The notes beneath the pieces are model-generated. The model was not told the DNA's origin, did not search any database, and was given only the letters and a program-made list of their open reading frames with translations. The translations under genes were made by a program, and so were the position numbers. Of a stretch of DNA of 5,991 bases, positions 1-5,991 are shown in pieces; position 1 is the first letter of the stretch, and every line of letters begins with the position of its first letter. Origin of the DNA: Pseudomonadota bacterium (GTDB lineage: Bacteria > Pseudomonadota > Alphaproteobacteria > Rhizobiales > Beijerinckiaceae); the NCBI GenBank assembly GCA_023452965.1, contig JAEXUU010000757.1, forward strand, positions 1 to 5,991, in the 5' to 3' direction.

Positions 1-419
1 TCGCCCGCGCCATGGCGGTCGCCAATGTCGCCGACCGGGCGAGCGCCTATGCGATGCCGGGCCATTGCCTCGACGGCAACGATCTCGCCGGCGTCGCCGC
101 GGTGGCGCGCGAAGCGGTCGAGCGGGCTCGCCATGGCGGCGGCCCCTCGCTGATCGAGTGCAAGACCTATCGCTGGCGCGGCCATTCCAAGAGCGATCGC
201 AATCTCTACCGCAGCAAGGAAGAGATCGAGGAATGGCGCGCCCAGGACCCGATCCGGCGGCTCGAGGACGAGCTCAAGGCGCATGACCGTTTCGACGCTG
301 CTGCGCTGATGAAGCTCGAAGAGGACGCCCAGCGCGAGATCGACGCTGCGGTCGAGTTCGCCCGCACCTGCCCGGACCCCGATCCGAAAGACCTGACCCG
401 TGACGTCTATGCCATCTGA
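1..419 (+). CDS. Thiamine-diphosphate-dependent 2-oxoacid dehydrogenase E1 component, alpha subunit (3' part)
   Basis: This is the C-terminal 138 residues of an E1 alpha subunit; the 5' end lies outside the window. The reading frame is already open at base 3, so the ATG at 12 is an internal methionine, not the start. Visible family features are the segment [13 protein letters not shown], the stretch [17 protein letters not shown] (the GHS.SD loop next to the cofactor in this family), then [10 protein letters not shown] and a DPI segment, followed by the usual acidic helical tail. E1 alpha and E1 beta form an alpha2beta2 cytoplasmic enzyme that decarboxylates a 2-oxoacid (or cleaves acetoin) and passes the acyl group to lipoyl-E2. 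The stop codon (417-419) lies inside the next gene. The closest general match is the PdhA/AcoA type rather than the branched-chain type, but the fragment cannot fix the substrate, so no symbol is given. Confidence 0.93.
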   Translation, partial: ARAMAVANVADRASAYAMPGHCLDGNDLAGVAAVAREAVERARHGGGPSLIECKTYRWRGHSKSDRNLYRSKEEIEEWRAQDPIRRLEDELKAHDRFDAAALMKLEEDAQREIDAAVEFARTCPDPDPKDLTRDVYAI

Positions 420-1431
420 GCTGATCGAAGCGCCCGCGGAGCTGCGCGAGCTTTCCTATGCCGAGGCCGTGCGCGAGGCGTTGGCCCAGGCGATGGAGGC
501 CGACAGCCGAGTCTTCCTGTTCGGCGAGGATGTCGGTGTCTATGGCGGCGCCTTCGGCGTCTCCGGCGATCTCGTCCACCGCTTCGGCAAGGAGCGCGTG
601 ATCGACACGCCGATCAGCGAGCTCGGCATCGCCGGCGCCGCGGTCGGCGCCGCGATCACCGGCATGCGGCCGGTGGTCGAGATCCAGTTCTCGGATTTCG
701 TCACGCTCGCCATGGAGCAGCTGGTCAACCAGGCGGCGAAGATCCGCTTCATGTTCGGCGGCAAGGCGAGCGTGCCGATGGTGGTGCGCCTGCCCGGCGG
801 CTCCGGCACCGGTGCCGCCGCCCAGCACAGCCAGAGCCTTGAAGCCTGGTTCGCCCATGTGCCGGGGCTGAAGGTGCTGCAGCCGAGCACGCCGCATGAT
901 GCCAAGGGCATGCTGCTGGCGGCGATCGACGATCCGAATCCCGTCATGATCTTCGAGCACAAGCTGCTCTACAAGACCAAGGGCCATGTCCCGGCCGAGC
1001 CCTATCGCGTGCCGATCGGCAAGGCGGCGATCCGCCGCGAAGGTACCGACATCACCATCGTCGGCTCCTCGATCATGGCGCTGAAGGCGCAGGCGGCCGC
1101 CGCCCGGCTTGCGGATGAAGGCGTCTCGGCGGAGGTGATCGACCTGCGCTCGATCCGGCCTATCGACTTCACCACGATTGCCGAGAGCGTGCGCAAGACC
1201 CACCGGCTGCTGGTGGTCTACGAGGGCGTCAAGACCATGGGCATCGGCGCGGAGATTTCCGCCATGATCGCCGAGAGCGAGGTCTTCGACTTCCTCGATG
1301 CGCCGATCGTCCGCCTTGGCGGTGTCGATGCGCCGATCCCCTATAATCCGGTGCTGGAGAAGGCGGCGGTGCCGCAGGAGGACGACATTTTCGCCGCCGC
1401 GCTCAACCTCCTGCGCCGCGGAGAGGCCTGA
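400..1431 (+). CDS. 2-oxoacid dehydrogenase E1 component, beta subunit (pyruvate/acetoin dehydrogenase type)
   Basis: This is a complete 343-residue E1 beta subunit, about the usual length for the family. Residues 39-60 contain [17 protein letters not shown], and residues 70-80 [11 protein letters not shown] carry the glutamate (E74) that matches the cofactor-activating glutamate of E1 beta. QHSQ at 142-145 holds the conserved active-site histidine. The C-terminal transketolase-like domain shows [11 protein letters not shown] (247-256), a YEG segment (274-276) and GIGAEI (281-286), then the DAPIPY motif near 310. It pairs with the upstream alpha subunit. Two starts are possible: GTG at 400, which lies 9 bases after a weak GAAAG, or ATG at 409. 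The GTG has the better spacing, but the ATG is plausible. Either way it overlaps the end of the alpha gene (20 or 11 bases), indicating translational coupling. Confidence 0.95.
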   Translation: MTSMPSELIEAPAELRELSYAEAVREALAQAMEADSRVFLFGEDVGVYGGAFGVSGDLVHRFGKERVIDTPISELGIAGAAVGAAITGMRPVVEIQFSDFVTLAMEQLVNQAAKIRFMFGGKASVPMVVRLPGGSGTGAAAQHSQSLEAWFAHVPGLKVLQPSTPHDAKGMLLAAIDDPNPVMIFEHKLLYKTKGHVPAEPYRVPIGKAAIRREGTDITIVGSSIMALKAQAAAARLADEGVSAEVIDLRSIRPIDFTTIAESVRKTHRLLVVYEGVKTMGIGAEISAMIAESEVFDFLDAPIVRLGGVDAPIPYNPVLEKAAVPQEDDIFAAALNLLRRGEA

Positions 1432-2672
1432 TGCCGGTCGAGGTCATCCTCCCCAAGGTCGACATGGACATGGAGACCGGCACGATCGAGGCCTGGCACG
1501 TCAAGGAGGGCGATCAGGTCCGCCAGGGCGAGACGATCTTCGAGATCGGCACCAACAAGGCGGTGATGGAGGTCGAGGCGCCGGCGAGCGGGGCCATCCG
1601 CCGCATCCGGGCCGAGACCGGCATCGCCATTGCGGTCGGCACGCCCGTCGCCTGGATCTATCTCGACGGCGAGACGCAGGATGCGGCCCCGGCGGCAACG
1701 CCTGCGGCGATGCCCGCTCCGCAGCCCGCCGCGGCGGCCGCAGTCGTTGCGAACCACGCCAGCAATGGCGTCGCTGCCGGCGCTGTTCCAGTGGGCTTGC
1801 GCGCCACGCCTCTCGCGCGCCGCGTCGCGCGCCAGAACGGCATCGACCTCAGGGCCATCGCTGGCTCCGGTCCACGCGGGCGGATCGGCGAGGCCGATGT
1901 CCGCAGCCATATCGCTGCGGTGGCAGCTCCCGCACCGGTCGCAGTCGATGGCGCCGCCGCGACCTGCCGCAGCGCCGAAGTCCCGGCCGACACGCTGAAG
2001 CCCTTCTCCGCCATTCGCCGCATCGTCGCGACGCGGCTTTCGGAGAGCATGCGCACGGCGCCGCATTTCTATCTCACCAGCGAGATCGAGATGAGCGCCG
2101 CTCAGGCGCTGCTGCGCCGGCTCGCCGCCAGGCATGAGCGGCTCGGCGCGCCGAAGCCGAGCCTGACCGTGCTGATCGCCCGGAGCGCCGCCGGCTTGCT
2201 CGGCCATCACCCGCTGCTCAACGCCTCGGCGGAAGGCGAGGCGACGCGCTTTCACGAGCGTATCGATGTCGGCATCGCCATGGAGCGCGAAGGCGATCTC
2301 GTCGTGCCGGTGCTCCACGGCGCCGGCACGATGGACATGCCGGCCATGGCGCGCGAGTTCGCGCGGCTGCGCGAGGGGGTGGCGAAGCGCAACCTGACGC
2401 CGGCCGAGCTCGGCGGCGGCACCTTCACCATCTCCAATCTCGGCATGTACGGCGTCGACAGCTTCACCGCGATCATCAACCCGCCGCAGGGCGCGATCCT
2501 GGCCGTCGGCCGCACGGTCGAGAAGCCGGTCGGCCGGGACGGGCAGATCGTGCTGCGGCCGATGGCGAACTTCACGCTGTCATCGGACCATCGCATCATC
2601 GACGGAGTGACGGCGGCGCGCTTCATGGCCGATCTGCGCGAGGCGCTGGAGAACCCTGAAGTGCTCTTGTGA
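1431..2672 (+). CDS. Dihydrolipoamide acyltransferase (E2) of the 2-oxoacid dehydrogenase complex
   Basis: This 413-residue E2 core protein moves the acyl group from E1 to coenzyme A on a swinging lipoyl arm in the cytoplasm. Its ATG overlaps the E1 beta stop by one base (TGATG). Domains in order: one lipoyl domain (about 1-78) with the modified lysine at K43; an Ala/Pro-rich flexible linker (about 84-119); a peripheral subunit-binding domain (about 122-161, with ATPLARRVARQNGIDL and GSGPRGRI); a second short linker; and a catalytic domain (about 186-413). The catalytic domain has GGTFTISNLGMYG (329-341) and the active-site DHRIIDG (386-392), with H387 and D391 the catalytic pair of this family. 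Unusually, the lipoyl lysine sits in GTNKA instead of the common ETDKA. With only one lipoyl domain it resembles acetoin-dehydrogenase-type and many alphaproteobacterial E2 proteins. Acetyl transfer is most likely, but substrate is not proven by sequence. Confidence 0.95.
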   Translation: MPVEVILPKVDMDMETGTIEAWHVKEGDQVRQGETIFEIGTNKAVMEVEAPASGAIRRIRAETGIAIAVGTPVAWIYLDGETQDAAPAATPAAMPAPQPAAAAAVVANHASNGVAAGAVPVGLRATPLARRVARQNGIDLRAIAGSGPRGRIGEADVRSHIAAVAAPAPVAVDGAAATCRSAEVPADTLKPFSAIRRIVATRLSESMRTAPHFYLTSEIEMSAAQALLRRLAARHERLGAPKPSLTVLIARSAAGLLGHHPLLNASAEGEATRFHERIDVGIAMEREGDLVVPVLHGAGTMDMPAMAREFARLREGVAKRNLTPAELGGGTFTISNLGMYGVDSFTAIINPPQGAILAVGRTVEKPVGRDGQIVLRPMANFTLSSDHRIIDGVTAARFMADLREALENPEVLL

Positions 2673-2681
2673 GGGATGCAG

Positions 2682-2711
2682 GCCACCATGCCGGCGATGC
2701 GGCATGGTGGC
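2682..2711 (+). terminator. Strong GC-rich hairpin after E2; terminator-like but lacking a T tract
   Basis: The arms GCCACCATGCC (2682-2692) and GGCATGGTGGC (2701-2711) are perfectly complementary. G2693 and C2700 add a twelfth pair, leaving a 6-base loop GCGATG. It starts 9 bases after the E2 stop. The bases that follow (GGGAAAGACG) have no T run, and the opposite strand lacks one too, so it is not a textbook intrinsic terminator. It could be a partial terminator, a 3'-end stabiliser of the dehydrogenase mRNA, or a processing barrier. The structure is seen; its role is inferred. Confidence 0.5.
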
Positions 2712-2746
2712 GGGAAAGACGAACTGATAGCCAGCAGTGACGAAGA

Positions 2747-2776
2747 TCGTCCGTCGCCCTAAGGCGGTAAGGACGA
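2747..2776 (+). other. Imperfect stem-loop in the leader of the binding-protein gene
   Basis: TCGTCC (2747-2752) pairs with GGACGA (2771-2776), and CGCC (2755-2758) pairs with GGCG (2763-2766) around a CTAA loop. An asymmetric internal loop of 2 and 4 bases separates the helices. It ends 10 bases before the Shine-Dalgarno sequence, so it could protect the 5' end of a processed transcript or affect translation. It may be chance in GC-rich DNA. Confidence 0.3.
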
Positions 2777-2786
2777 CTGACACAAC

Positions 2787-2793
2787 GGAGGAG
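2787..2793 (+). promoter_or_regulatory. Strong ribosome binding site of the binding-protein gene
   Basis: GGAGGAG lies 5 bases before the ATG at 2799. It is the best Shine-Dalgarno match in the window, clearly better than those of the E1 beta and permease genes. This fits the general pattern that binding proteins are made in excess of their membrane partners, and it fixes the start codon. Confidence 0.85.
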
Positions 2794-2798
2794 ACATC

Positions 2799-3791
2799 AT
2801 GACCCAGACCAGACGCAGCCTCGTCATCGCCGCGCTCGGTGGCCTGCTTGCCGCGAGCCCCGCCTTCGCCCAGGAGCCGGCGGGCAAGCTCGTGCTCTAC
2901 ACCTCGCAGCCGGAGAAGGACGCGGCGCAGACCACGGCCGCCGTCAAGAAGGCCTATCCCAAGGTCGAGGTCGAGATCTTCCGCTCCGGCACCACGGAAG
3001 TCATGGGCAAGCTCGCGGCCGAGATCTCGGCCGGCCAGCCGCGCGCCGACGTGCTGCTGATCGCCGATGCGGCGAGCATGGAGATCTTGAAGAAGGATGG
3101 CCGCCTGCTCGCCTATGCCGGCGCCAAGATCGACGGGCTGCAGCCCGGCTCCTTCGACGCCGACAAGACCTATTTCGGCTCGAAGCTGATCACCACCGGC
3201 ATCGCCGTCAACACCGGCGCCAAGACCCGGCCGACCTCGTGGAACGATCTCGGCAATCCCGAGCTGAAGGGCCAGATCTCGATGCCGAGCCCGCTCTATT
3301 CGGGCGCTGCCGCGATCATGCTCTCGACAATGACGGCGCGTCCCGACCTCGGCTGGAAGCTGTTCGAGCAGCTCAAGGCCAACGAGGCCGTCGCGGTGCG
3401 CGGCAACGGCGCCGTGCTGCGCGCCGTCGCCAGCGGCGAGAAGACCTATGGCGTGCTGGTCGATTTCATGGCCTTCAACGCCAAGGCCCAGGGCTCGCCG
3501 GTCGAGTTCATCTTCCCGAAGGAAGGAGCCCCGGCGGTGACCGAGCCGGTCGCGATCCTGAAGACGACCAAGAACGAGGCGGCCTCGAAGGCATTCGTCG
3601 ACTTCATCCTCTCGGATGAGGGCCAGAAGCTCGCGCTCGCCATGGGCTACATCCCGGCCAAGCCGAGCGTCGGCTCGCCGTCCTGGCTGCCGGCCGGCAC
3701 CAAGATCAACGTCATGGCCTCTGACATCGCCGCCGTGGTCAAGGCGACCGAGGCGGACAAGGCCCGCTTCGCCACCATGTTCGGCAACTGA
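2799..3791 (+). CDS. ABC transporter periplasmic substrate-binding protein (FbpA-like, extracellular binding protein family 1)
   Basis: This 330-residue secreted binding protein would capture a small ligand in the periplasm and deliver it to the permease encoded next. Residues 1-24 form a Sec signal peptide: positively charged TRR, a hydrophobic core, and AFA with likely cleavage after A24. The mature protein begins its first beta strand with KLVLYTS (30-36), and then shows FRSGTTEVMGKL (61-72), ADVLLIAD (83-90), a hinge segment GIAVNTG (134-140), SWNDLGNPELKGQI (147-160), GNGAVLRAVASGEKTYGVLVDF (202-223, written as key positions) and FVDFILSDEGQ (266-276). This order is typical of the iron/phosphonate/thiamine/polyamine binding-protein group. 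The region near 216-228, where classical FbpA proteins carry adjacent metal-binding tyrosines, reads GVLVDFMAFNA and has no tyrosine pair. Automatic annotation as an iron(III) binding protein is therefore doubtful; an organic or phosphorylated ligand is equally possible. Confidence 0.93.
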   Translation: MTQTRRSLVIAALGGLLAASPAFAQEPAGKLVLYTSQPEKDAAQTTAAVKKAYPKVEVEIFRSGTTEVMGKLAAEISAGQPRADVLLIADAASMEILKKDGRLLAYAGAKIDGLQPGSFDADKTYFGSKLITTGIAVNTGAKTRPTSWNDLGNPELKGQISMPSPLYSGAAAIMLSTMTARPDLGWKLFEQLKANEAVAVRGNGAVLRAVASGEKTYGVLVDFMAFNAKAQGSPVEFIFPKEGAPAVTEPVAILKTTKNEAASKAFVDFILSDEGQKLALAMGYIPAKPSVGSPSWLPAGTKINVMASDIAAVVKATEADKARFATMFGN

Positions 3792-3856
3792 GACCGGCTC
3801 CATGTCCTTAGCGGATGCTGCCACGACGCGTACGCGCGTCGTGGAGACCGGTCTCC
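3790..3856 (+). promoter_or_regulatory. Nested inverted repeats around the permease start codon (possible translation control)
   Basis: A perfect 10-bp stem, CCACGACGCG (3821-3830) and CGCGTCGTGG (3835-3844), closes a TACG tetraloop 17 bases after the permease ATG codon. An outer helix is possible between GAGACCGG (3790-3797, at the binding-protein stop) and CCGGTCTC (3848-3855), which would enclose the permease start codon and its weak GAG ribosome site. The right arm is also part of a perfect 14-base palindrome, GGAGACCGGTCTCC (3843-3856). The pairing is visible in the sequence. A role in lowering permease translation relative to the binding protein is inferred. Confidence 0.4.
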
Positions 3857-5514
3857 TCTGGGGACTCGTCCTGCTCGTCGCCGTGCTGTCCCTGCTGCCG
3901 ATCGGGCGGCTGGTCTTCGAAGGGCTGGCGCCGGGCGGCGCGCTCTCGACCTCCTCGCTCGGCAAGGTCCTCGCCAGCCAGGCGACCTGGACGGCGACCG
4001 CCAACAGCCTCGTCACGGCGATCGCCGGGACCGTGCTCGCCGTGCTGCTCGGCGGCACGGTGGCGCTGCTGACGACGCTGACCGACATCCGCGCCCGCAA
4101 CGCCTTCACCTTCTGCTTCGTGCTGCCGCTGATGATCGCGCCGCAGGTCACCGCGCTGGCCTGGCTGCAGCTCTTCGGCCCCTCCAGCACGCTGCTCAAG
4201 CTGATCGGCATGGCGCCGCCGCTCGGCAGCAAGAACCCGCTCTATTCGCGCGAAGGCATCATCCTGCTGCGCGGGCTGCAATATGCCCCGCTGGTCTTCC
4301 TGACCCTACGCGCCGGCCTGCGCGCCCTGCCGAAGGAACTGATCGAGGCGGGCCTTGCCGCCGGAGCGAGCCCGCTCACCGTGCTGCGCACCGTCGTGCT
4401 GCCCCTGATGACGCCGCCGCTGATCGCCGGCATCGCGCTCTGCTTCGTCTCGAGCCTCGGCAATTTCGGCATTCCCGCCTTTCTCGGCATTCCCGGCAAT
4501 TTCCTGGTGCTGCCGACGCTGATCTACCAGCGCCTCGCCGGGCTCGGCCCGGGCGTGCTCTCGGAGGTCGCGATCCTGTCGCTGCTGATCGGCCTCATCG
4601 CCATGGTCGGCATCCTCTTGCAGGACTACATGCTGCGCCGACGCGACTTTCGGATCACCACCACCTCCAGCGCGGCACGGCCCTTCGAGCTCGGGCGCTG
4701 GCGCACCCCGGTCGAGATCCTGCTCTGGACCGTCGCCATCCTGATCCTGGCGCTGCCCTTCCTCGGCCTGATCACGACATCGCTGATCCCGGCCTTCGGC
4801 GTGCCGCTGAATGCGAAAACCGCGACGCTCGCCAACTATGCCTATGTGCTGCTCGAGCACGCCGCCTCGAAGCGCGCCTTCGTCAACAGCTTCCTGATGT
4901 CGGGCGCCGCCGCGATCCTGATCGTCGTGATCTGCGTGCCGCTCGCCTATTTCATCGTCTGGAAGAAGTCACGGCTCTTACGCCTGCTCAACGTCGCCGC
5001 CGAGCTGCCCTATGCGATGCCGGGCGTGGTGCTCGCCATCGCCGCGATCCTGCTCTTCCTGAAGCCGCTGCCGGTGCTCGGCGTCTCGCTCTACAACACG
5101 ATCTGGATCATCGTCTTCGCCTATCTCGCGCGCTTTCTGGTGCTCGGCCTGCGCCCGATCATCAGCGGCTATCTGCAGCTCGACCGGACGCTGGAGGAGG
5201 CCGCGCAGATCGCCGGCGCCGGGCTCGTGCGCCGGCTCGTCACCATCATCTTCCCGCTGGTCGCGCCAGCGGCGGTGGCGGGCGCGCTGCTGATCTTCCT
5301 CACCGCCTTCAACGAGCTCACCGTTTCCGCGCTGCTCTGGTCGTCGGGCACGGAGACGCTCGGCGTGGTGGTGTTCTCCTTCGAGCAGGGCGGCGACTCG
5401 ACCTATGCCTCGGCGCTCGCGGCGGTGACGGTCCTGGTCACCATCGGGCTGATGCTCTCGACCCTGCTCTTCGCCAAGAAACTGCCACAGGGAGTACTGC
5501 CGTGGCGCGACTGA
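3802..5514 (+). CDS. ABC transporter permease, fused two-domain type (FbpB/ThiP-like)
   Basis: This 570-residue inner-membrane protein forms the whole import channel, because two permease domains are fused in one chain. I chose ATG 3802, ten bases after the binding-protein stop, since the product then starts with a short polar stretch before the first membrane helix (about 17-38). The frame is open further upstream, but that part only mirrors the binding-protein gene. About six membrane segments lie in each half (roughly 17-275 and 303-557). Each half has the cytoplasmic loop that docks the ATPase: EAGLAAGASPLTVLRTVVLP (182-201) and EEAAQIAGAGLVRRL (465-479), followed in both cases by a PL...P turn. 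The length and fused layout match iron(III), thiamine and 2-aminoethylphosphonate permeases. The start has only a weak Shine-Dalgarno and lies within a potential RNA structure. The gene end overlaps the ATPase start by 13 bases. Confidence 0.93.
   Translation: MSLADAATTRTRVVETGLLWGLVLLVAVLSLLPIGRLVFEGLAPGGALSTSSLGKVLASQATWTATANSLVTAIAGTVLAVLLGGTVALLTTLTDIRARNAFTFCFVLPLMIAPQVTALAWLQLFGPSSTLLKLIGMAPPLGSKNPLYSREGIILLRGLQYAPLVFLTLRAGLRALPKELIEAGLAAGASPLTVLRTVVLPLMTPPLIAGIALCFVSSLGNFGIPAFLGIPGNFLVLPTLIYQRLAGLGPGVLSEVAILSLLIGLIAMVGILLQDYMLRRRDFRITTTSSAARPFELGRWRTPVEILLWTVAILILALPFLGLITTSLIPAFGVPLNAKTATLANYAYVLLEHAASKRAFVNSFLMSGAAAILIVVICVPLAYFIVWKKSRLLRLLNVAAELPYAMPGVVLAIAAILLFLKPLPVLGVSLYNTIWIIVFAYLARFLVLGLRPIISGYLQLDRTLEEAAQIAGAGLVRRLVTIIFPLVAPAAVAGALLIFLTAFNELTVSALLWSSGTETLGVVVFSFEQGGDSTYASALAAVTVLVTIGLMLSTLLFAKKLPQGVLPWRD
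5489..5494 (+). promoter_or_regulatory. Ribosome binding site of the ATPase gene
   Basis: AGGGAG lies within the 3' end of the permease gene, 7 bases before the GTG at 5502. This good spacing decides the GTG as the ATPase start, although it overlaps the permease stop. Confidence 0.75.
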
Positions 5515-5991
5515 AGATCGACCGGGCCCGCAAGTATTTCGGGTCCTACACCGCGCTCGACGACGTCTCCATCGATGTCGAGGATGGCGAATTCATCGCC
5601 GTGCTCGGCCCGTCCGGCTGCGGCAAGACCACACTGCTGCGCCAGATCGCCGGCTTCGACAAGCTCGATGGCGGTGAGATCACAATCGGCGACCGGCTGC
5701 TCTCCTCGCCCGAGCGGCATGTGCCGCCCGAGCATCGCAAGCTCGGCATCGTCTTCCAGTCCTATGCGCTCTGGCCACATATGAGCGTGGCGGAAAACGT
5801 CGCCTATGGCCTGACCGTCGCCGGCGTGCGCGACCCCGAGCGCGCAAGGCGCGTCGCCGCGGCGCTCGATCTCGTCGGCCTCACCGGCTTTGCCGAACGG
5901 CGCCCGGGCCTGCTTTCGGGCGGCCAGCGCCAGCGCGTCGCTTTGGCGCGCTGCCTCGTCACCGAGCCCTCGCTGGTGCTGCTCGACGAGC
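5502..5991 (+). CDS. ABC transporter ATP-binding protein (FbpC/PotA-like), 5' part
   Basis: This is the first 163 residues of the importer's cytoplasmic ATPase; it runs off the window end. Translation begins at GTG 5502 (MARLKIDRARKYFG), in a different frame from the permease and overlapping it by 13 bases. The fragment contains the Walker A motif GPSGCGKTT (36-44), the Q-loop glutamine in FQSYALWPHMSV (Q86), the signature LSGGQ (138-142) and Walker B LVLLDE (158-163), where D162 and the catalytic E163 are the last complete codons. All ATP-handling motifs seen are canonical, so it should be active. The ALWPHMSVAENVAYGL wording is typical of iron(III), polyamine and phosphonate importer ATPases. 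The switch histidine and the C-terminal regulatory domain, which would help separate short ThiQ-like from longer FbpC/PotA-like forms, are beyond the window. Confidence 0.95.
   Translation, partial: MARLKIDRARKYFGSYTALDDVSIDVEDGEFIAVLGPSGCGKTTLLRQIAGFDKLDGGEITIGDRLLSSPERHVPPEHRKLGIVFQSYALWPHMSVAENVAYGLTVAGVRDPERARRVAAALDLVGLTGFAERRPGLLSGGQRQRVALARCLVTEPSLVLLDE

Larger units (their letters stand above)
2673..2798 (+). other. Intergenic region between the dehydrogenase genes and the importer genes
   Basis: This 126-base gap is the only real non-coding stretch of the window. It contains a perfect hairpin (2682-2711), an imperfect stem-loop (2747-2776) and a Shine-Dalgarno sequence (2787-2793). 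I looked for sigma70-like -35/-10 pairs and found none convincing, so whether the importer has its own promoter cannot be decided from the sequence. I saw no small ORF or tRNA in it. Confidence 0.7.

Noticed and set aside
274..1203. Open frame of 309 codons on the minus strand, opposite E1 beta
   Set aside because: Composition (His/Arg/Asp/Gly-rich, no motif) fits an antisense shadow of E1 beta codon bias.
1298..2137. Open frame of 279 codons on the + strand in another frame
   Set aside because: It overlaps the E1 beta end and E2, and its product is Arg-rich without motifs.
1341..2318. Open frame of 325 codons on the minus strand, opposite E2
   Set aside because: Same reason: no recognisable family, and fully covered by a convincing E2 gene on the + strand.
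2673..2798. Thiamine-diphosphate riboswitch upstream of the importer
   Set aside because: Tempting, because thiamine import is one hypothesis. The leader lacks the conserved CTGAGA and ACCTGATCTGG elements in order; GAACTGATAG at 2721 is only a partial likeness, and CTGAGA at 3788 is inside the binding-protein end without the partner element.
3616..3801. Possible N-terminal extension of the permease
   Set aside because: The frame is open, but the peptide is Arg/Ser/Pro-rich and overlaps the end of the binding-protein gene; ATG 3802 gives the normal permease length.
2580..4232. Long open frame of 550 codons on the minus strand
   Set aside because: It lies opposite the E2 end, binding-protein and permease genes, all with clear family motifs. 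Its translation is low-complexity Arg/Gly/Asp/Leu-rich sequence without recognisable domains, as expected opposite GC-rich coding DNA.
1..5991. CRISPR arrays, tRNA or rRNA genes, insertion sequences or attachment sites
   Set aside because: I saw no regularly spaced direct repeats, no tRNA-like cloverleaf, no transposase motifs and no terminal repeats; nearly all bases are explained by the six genes.

Overview
The window is GC-rich, gene-dense DNA with every supported gene on the + strand. The high GC content, alanine-rich proteins, tight spacing and family resemblance suggest an alphaproteobacterium, probably of the Rhizobiales/Hyphomicrobiales type. That placement is inferred from sequence character; there is no marker gene to confirm it.

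Region 1 (1-2672) is a 2-oxoacid dehydrogenase operon. It holds the 3' end of the E1 alpha subunit, a complete E1 beta subunit, and a complete single-lipoyl-domain E2 acyltransferase. The genes overlap by 20 bases (or 11, depending on the E1 beta start) and by 1 base, so translation is probably coupled. The best family match is pyruvate or acetoin dehydrogenase. The E3 (dihydrolipoyl dehydrogenase) gene is not present here.

Region 2 (2673-2798) is the only real intergenic gap, 126 bases. It contains a perfect 12-bp hairpin without a T tract, a second imperfect stem-loop, and a strong Shine-Dalgarno sequence. I see no convincing -35/-10 promoter.

Region 3 (2799-5991) is an ABC importer of the ferric-iron/phosphonate/thiamine/polyamine superfamily (FbpABC-like order). 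It has a secreted binding protein, a fused two-domain permease of 570 residues, and the first 163 residues of a canonical ATPase that runs off the window end. The binding protein appears to lack the paired tyrosines of classical iron-binding FbpA, so the substrate is open.

Together the window joins a thiamine-diphosphate- and lipoate-dependent 2-oxoacid dehydrogenase to an importer on the same strand. Shared function (import of a substrate or cofactor) is a hypothesis only. The most notable non-coding signals are at junctions: the hairpin after E2, and a nested structure around the permease start codon that could lower permease synthesis relative to the binding protein. I found no evidence of a wholly new system; most of the window is ordinary metabolic and transport sequence.
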